Assembly: GCF_003610235.1 (NCBI RefSeq)
Contig: NZ_RAPR01000001.1
Span: 558,001 to 622,000 of the forward strand
DNA length: 64,000 bases
Direction: 5' to 3'
From: Catellatospora citrea
GTDB taxonomy: Bacteria > Actinomycetota > Actinomycetes > Mycobacteriales > Micromonosporaceae
Numbering within the stretch: position 1 is the stretch's first letter; each line of letters opens with the position of its first letter. The position numbers and the translations under genes are program-made. This document shows, one piece after another, positions 62,001 to 64,000 of this stretch. The notes under the pieces were generated by a model. The model was not told where the DNA came from. It saw nothing but the letters and a program-made list of their open reading frames with translations, and ran no database searches.

Positions 62001-63991
62001 TTGCCCGCCGTCGGATCGAAGCCCTTGTCGCCATTCTGAGACAGGGTCGAGGTGATCGACGGCTGCGGCACCGGCGTGCTGAGCACGTTGAGGGCCTGCG
62101 AGCTGCTGTCGACCTGGCCGTCACTGGCAACGGCCCACCACGTGTAGGTCTCACCCCACGCCAGCTTGCCCGACGGCACGACCCAGCGGCGGGAACTGGT
62201 CGCCCCCGATTCGGCGATCTTGGCACCGGTCTTGTCGAACACCTGGAAGTTGAACGAGATCGTCTTCGGGAACGCGTCCGGGTCCTGCCCGGAGACCAGC
62301 AGTTCAGGGGTCAGGGTGGGCGACTGGTAGCCGTGCGGCGGGTATTGCGCGTCCACCTGCGGCGACACGTTCAGGGCGTAGGTCAGCTCAAGGATGGCCT
62401 TGTGCTCGCCGGAGTTGTAGTTGGCGGCCGTGAACCGCTTCCAGCCCGCCGGGTCGGTCTCCGAGGCGGTCAGTGCCAGGCCGTAGTTGCGCCCGCCGGT
62501 CGACCAGTCGTTGAACGTGCCCGGGTTGAGGCTGACCCACCAGTCCTTGCCCACGTCTCGGTTGGCGCTGGTGTTGGTGCAGGCCGGATAGTTGTCGGTG
62601 ATGTTAAGGGTGCCGATGGCGTTGCTGCGCGACGGCCCAGGCAGCGTGCTGGTGCTGAGGTTCGCGACGGACCACAGATCGAGCACCTTGTGTACGTATA
62701 CCGGCAGGTGCGCGGTGCAGTTCCAGGACCAGGTGTGGAAAAGTCTGAGCTTGGCCGAGGTGATCCGCTTACCCAGGAACCCGTCGTCGTCGAACTCGTC
62801 GAACGCGATGAACGAGCGCGCGGGCGACTCGTTGTCGTAGCCGACGGCCAGCGAGTGGCCGTTCTGCGTCGAGGAGTCGGTGCTGCTGTCGTTGTCAACG
62901 AACACATCAGCCGTGGTGCCTGTCGTCGCGGTCGGGTCGACCCGCACCGGGTACACGCGAGCCGGGTCGCGCAACCATGCCGCGTCCGCGGTCACCCGCA
63001 GCGCCTGGCCCCCCGGCGTGTCCACCAACTCATACGTGATCTTGTCGGAAGAGGTCCGCTCGCCCGTGGGCAGTTCGACGTGGGAGTCCTCCATCCGGCC
63101 GCGGGGAAACCATGCGACAGCCTTGCCGCTGGCGTCCAGCAGCGCCACGTAGCCATCGTCCTCGAGGCGCGGCGTCAGACCGTCCAGGTGCAGCGGGTAC
63201 AGCCACGAGTTCGGCGCGTCCGGCGACGCCAGGACCATCGTCTCCTCGACACCGGACTCGAATGTGCGCAGCTCGAGATCGGTCTGGGGCAGCACCCCGC
63301 GGTAGGTCGCCAGCGAGCCGTCCACCACCGGTGTCACGTCCGCGGCGTCGGCAAGGTCATAGCCGAGCTTCTGTCCGCCCGGCAGCGTCATCGACACCAG
63401 CGCGGTACCTGCGTCACGACCGCCCCGGCCCCGGCCGGCCAGCGAGACAGCCAGCGAGTTGGCCGTCATGTGCAGTCGGCCGTCCGGCCGCCGCTGCAGG
63501 CCGGTCTTGATGGGCTGCCACGTCCCATCAGCGGCGCGGAAGTTCACGGGTCCGGCGGCCAACCGCCGGGTCACCGTGCCGTCGGCGTTCTGGAAGACGT
63601 CCGAGCTGCGGCCGGACCGCTCGGGCAGCCGCCTGCTCGTCGCCGGATCGAACTTCCCACCGATCGGCGGGGTCGTTGTCGGCTTGCGGATCTGCTCGGG
63701 CAGCACGTCCTCCGGCAGCGCGCCCGGGGCGTGCCCCGGCGCGCGACCGGAGCCGCCGTTCGCCCTCGTCGCCGAGCTCGGCGCGTCATGGCTGCGACCG
63801 GCCGCGCCGTTGAGTTCGTGCCCCGACAGGCCGAACAGTGCATCACCCGCCCACGCTGGCTGGTGCGGCAGCCAGGACCACAGCCACGACAGCGGGAACT
63901 CGCCGTTAGCGGGGACCACACCCGCAGGAACCGCGAACGTCAGACCGAACAGCACAGCAGTGACGAACGCGACCCGACGCAAGACGCGCAC
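53081..63991 (-). CDS. Giant secreted RHS/YD-repeat protein with C-terminal papain-like toxin
   Basis: The 3636-aa protein starts GTG 63991 (nine bases from the window end; a longer start cannot be excluded) with a signal peptide. It then has a DNRLRE-type domain (about 354-537), a LamG module interrupted by a ricin-type QxW lectin (RCLDVMAP, QQWTLD; about 1030-1155), a second LamG (about 1315-1530), a discoidin-like domain (about 1710-1820), a third LamG (about 2175-2390), YD repeats throughout, and the RHS core end (ARWYNTETGQFDSRD, IDPTGHAG). A Lys-Pro repeat (KPKPDV) precedes the toxin, a papain-fold glutamine-deamidase type with Cys3523 (MNCGL), His3599 (VGHYFNV) and Asp3614 (FLDAQ). The shell exports and encloses the toxin. 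The carbohydrate-binding modules suggest contact with cell walls. The immunity gene follows after one base. Confidence 0.9.
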   Translation of the reverse strand: MRVLRRVAFVTAVLFGLTFAVPAGVVPANGEFPLSWLWSWLPHQPAWAGDALFGLSGHELNGAAGRSHDAPSSATRANGGSGRAPGHAPGALPEDVLPEQIRKPTTTPPIGGKFDPATSRRLPERSGRSSDVFQNADGTVTRRLAAGPVNFRAADGTWQPIKTGLQRRPDGRLHMTANSLAVSLAGRGRGGRDAGTALVSMTLPGGQKLGYDLADAADVTPVVDGSLATYRGVLPQTDLELRTFESGVEETMVLASPDAPNSWLYPLHLDGLTPRLEDDGYVALLDASGKAVAWFPRGRMEDSHVELPTGERTSSDKITYELVDTPGGQALRVTADAAWLRDPARVYPVRVDPTATTGTTADVFVDNDSSTDSSTQNGHSLAVGYDNESPARSFIAFDEFDDDGFLGKRITSAKLRLFHTWSWNCTAHLPVYVHKVLDLWSVANLSTSTLPGPSRSNAIGTLNITDNYPACTNTSANRDVGKDWWVSLNPGTFNDWSTGGRNYGLALTASETDPAGWKRFTAANYNSGEHKAILELTYALNVSPQVDAQYPPHGYQSPTLTPELLVSGQDPDAFPKTISFNFQVFDKTGAKIAESGATSSRRWVVPSGKLAWGETYTWWAVASDGQVDSSSQALNVLSTPVPQPSITSTLSQNGDKGFDPTAGNYTTAATDATIATVGPSLSVQRSYNSVDPRIGAFGFGWAGIADSRAVERYDAAGALQTVVVTYPNGQDVAFGKNAGGPFTPPSGRFATFKSVTGGGYELVDKDGTRYAFTMGSAGTYAISSVSDAQGRTETFEYDGNNRLARMIAASGRKLHFTWAQPSGATAYHVATVSTDRADPADANSVQTWQYNYWGDKLTSVCPPDSAAYCTTYTYENNSVHRGVVLNQGPRSYWRLNETSGTTASSSVVDKAGADNGTYTDVAFNQAGPLSGGMSKAVGFNGTSSSVKLPSNLAATAGYQSVSMWFKAAAGSGDGVLLGQSWDDPAAAATSNGAYSPTLYLGSDGKLQGGFPAASPVGLLGSMTSTASGRCLDVMAPAPANNARLTIFDCHGGGNQQWTLDSANRITVTVSGVTKCLDALGGGTADGTDVVIYDCHTGISEKWSVLSDGRIINQHSGKCLDVEANGLANGTFVQLWTCGPVPQGNQAWHSRAHWPMQTAASYADGNWHHVVLSAFGDQQKLFVDGQETGSKNGLLVQDIQDKFTYLGVGYLGGAWPNQSHPDTLKNTGTRDYFNGSIAEVSFFDRALTADAAREIFDARRSTDLLKSVVRPSGKVAASVNYDSVTGIVKDVTDENGGVWKLNAPTIQGTSLVYQSAALAGAPADYYRMAETGVTNAVNQVNGNTATYNSVTLGTADGPFADSTVASFNGISSYLQLPAEDVPGTGPASMSMWFKMPAGNTAGGVLYSYQEASMSNLDVSYNWTPALYVGTDGKLRGQIWMGNPSASMTSAAAVNDGNWHHVALTAANNSQALYLDGAKIGTLNNTIMATNVRYAYVGAGKWDFWPAHGTSQAGYWPGQIADFAYYRSQLSDAQVANQFAARDQANGVKGKWVTITDPSDKSLVTISDLNTGRKVADTDARGKMTRYGYDTAGFVRTVTDPNGNVTITEHDVRGNTISSTTCQDYSANKCSTVYYTFHPDATTRVLTPDPRNDVMLTMRDGRSSSAADNTYLTTYEYDAKGNRTKVTDPLGRVTTTAYTAAPTATGSASCDAIEIADKAFDRDWFSGNGAKFCSQQTSAWLQAQWPTAQTLTTITVRHAEAGGEIAAYNTRDFDILTSDNGTTWTTHFQVRGNTAAVTTHDLPAPVSARYLKILVITPQSAPEHVATRIYEVETNVTAPVGLPRTITTPGGAVQTVEYLISGDVAKVTDPAGLVTKYTYDQLGRKITETEVNKSFPAGVTTSYAYDKANRIRTQTDPAITNRVTGAQHTAVTTTEYDRDGNVLSQTTADSTGGDASRTQASTYNNRGQQLTSTDEAGKTTTFEYDAFGRVVKEIEQDGGETVSTYDETGNLLTTTVKGFTGDPANPLPAPIDLVMTSKAYDPSGRLASETDPEGVTTEYTYTDNGLTATVTRKKGTSSFTIEQNTYDAAGNLIQQVTNNGATTTAYKYDAASRQYESTLDPGGLNRTTTQVLSADDHALATTDKDGTGKVYGYSESMYDPMGRQIASTTYPSTASTPVARWKLDETSGNTAKDSAGNTAAEFTPTGVRWSTDHPAQRPELSGSAEFGHDGTPGRLTTSGAVVNSARSYTVSAWVRIVKPCFNQTAVSQDGPWYPAFGLGCGTGNASWRMLACSSESSTCVTPSSLAPAALDTWTHLSGVYDADTKKVSLFVNGVFQSSEDLPYTVGSTLPVSIGDLQWGAGRGDNWPGKIADVQVYQKALSASEIAAVYGGTAPAADAKVIRSSSTLDVDGAVKSVTDANGNTTMYEVDEAGRMVKSTTPRLLTESVDQGQVAANAVSWAGYDTFGAVTDSQDALGRWTRTEYDAAGHVVKVRMPSYTPPGSSTPITPETTSTYDDLGQLKTVTDPLGKVTSYDYDQLGRVWRMTAPDGGVTKYTYNNVGAVLTVTDPEGAANETVYDFLGRTDKSRQFVRQTGQTHETKYTYGTGGGLSEVMSAAGVKTSMTYNAAGQALTVKDGANNTISFSYDGGGRLAQTTLADGSYTRSVYDLADRVTSTSSYKLGGALLKTESSEYDANGQVLSSTDAMNIKTTFTYDATGLLTSFSQPISGSDSIVSSFGYDLVGNRTRFTDGRNNSFWTTYNTLGLPERVIEPSTTTFANLADRTYTTAYDAAGRPVSQTQPGGVTTTYAYDDMGRLLAQTGTGAEAATADRTFSYDRVGRMVSLSGSGGANTLTYDDRGLLRSVTGPSGNSSFDYTADGNMAKRTDAAGETTYGYDSAGRLASLSNPAAGVLAGYEYNNLSQVNKITYGGTGNVRTFGFDELHRRNLDELKTAGATPSTIAKIEYTFDANGDETRKKTTGFAQSADNTYSYDQARRLTSWNNGTDITVYAYDKSGNRVQNGSKTFTYDERNRLVTGAGASYTYTARGTLAQVSDGGGTRDTLSDAFGMAVLQQGAGGTQTYTYDGLGRAIRPGFAYTGVGNDLAADGAASYVRDTAGALVGEVAGATNRFAFTDLHTDVVGQFTTTGTVLDGSTTYDPLGKVLQTAGMIGSLGYQSEWTDSLTSRVNMHARWYNTETGQFDSRDTASNSPVPSSINANRYQYGDGNPLIVIDPTGHAGIWGWASDWGNRWKCGWNGNCNAQQQKAGIGSFKFEKVDGGFSDGAFDSFHNSAIGTMGLANQATQCALTAPGKKQTEKCAPVKQAFSKEGLKAAWNGVVENYNKCKAGNKKACGSLTFDVVTTAVGIGGLIKGMALLVKNLKNLLNNIKVPKPKPVVPKPKPDVKPKPKPDVKPKPKPSPRSPEIKIAKQATSNAIDKAGKLANLTKQINDASAADAIDAISRATAATNAMRQAESAFGAAEDGLLLGGAGKGRWGTATGTTKRGNYFTPKTEGLMNAVNPGGGRMNCGLVACEVDRVLAGNKPNPVDPADRPLRMDEIAEMMGGRTFVDMEFLHNVVAALSNWGHGARGIVAAYPRREGAVGHYFNVINDHGQVVFLDAQVGSASGHIGKWRNWYLMRTD
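53741..53830 (-). repeat. Lys-Pro repeat tract in the RHS protein
   Basis: The DNA codes for repeated KPKPDV/KPKP units between the RHS core and the papain-like toxin. Such basic Pro-rich spacers are typical flexible linkers ahead of toxin tips. Its nucleotide repeats are short and in frame. Confidence 0.6.
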
Positions 63992-64000
63992 AGCCGACCG

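Overview
The window is about 64 kb of very GC-rich DNA with frequent GTG starts, many 4-bp ATGA/GTGA gene overlaps, SARP and LuxR-type regulators, WXG100-like secretion partners and large TPR proteins. This fits a filamentous actinomycete, most probably Micromonosporaceae or a relative. That placement is inferred from gene content and composition; there is no rRNA or other marker gene here. I saw no rRNA, tRNA, CRISPR array or intact insertion sequence.

Layout. 1-5.2 kb: the tail of a TPR regulator, a SARP-like activator and a membrane-bound GGDEF-EAL cyclic-di-GMP protein. 5.4-6.4 kb: a small unknown protein translationally coupled to a pirin. 6.5-12.9 kb: a biotin-independent malonate decarboxylase operon (mdcA-B-C-DE fusion-G-H) with no transporter or dedicated regulator. 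13-15.7 kb: a secreted alpha/beta hydrolase divergent from an unusual cytochrome P450, with an inverted repeat between them. 15.9-20.1 kb: a SEFIR(TIR-like)-CHAT-NTPase-TPR protein of the STAND immune type. 20.3-27.6 kb: a type VII-type polymorphic toxin locus, with a 1372-aa WXG100-like toxin carrying a papain-like deamidase domain and a second C-terminal domain, two small chaperone/accessory genes, a divergent deaminase-SUKH fusion, a YbaB-like protein and a WXG100-like protein. 27.7-40.5 kb: mixed chromosomal genes (DksA-like protein, small membrane proteins, polysaccharide deacetylase-glycosyltransferase, secreted proteins, XRE-TPR and LuxR regulators, a VOC protein, a crotonase).

40.6-48.3 kb: a four-gene minus-strand operon with a PH-like protein, a TPR-CHAT protease, a 53-aa C2HC zinc-knuckle protein and a four-helix membrane protein. 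A beta-propeller gene lies divergently beside it across a 541-bp region with two strong inverted repeats. I consider this the best candidate for an undescribed system: a sensor-protease with a possible membrane effector. 48.6-52.4 kb: an accessory patch with a toxin-antitoxin pair whose PIN toxin is frameshifted, a small HTH gene, a P-loop ATPase and a frameshifted relic of a nuclease domain like those at the N-terminus of Avs-type proteins. 52.8-64 kb: a 3636-aa secreted RHS/YD-repeat protein with lectin, LamG and discoidin modules and a C-terminal papain-like toxin, followed one base later by its probable immunity gene.

Two themes recur: conflict systems (two CHAT proteins, two papain-fold toxins, a deaminase-SUKH fusion, a TA pair, an Avs-like relic) and large TPR signalling proteins. 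Both sit among ordinary metabolic genes.
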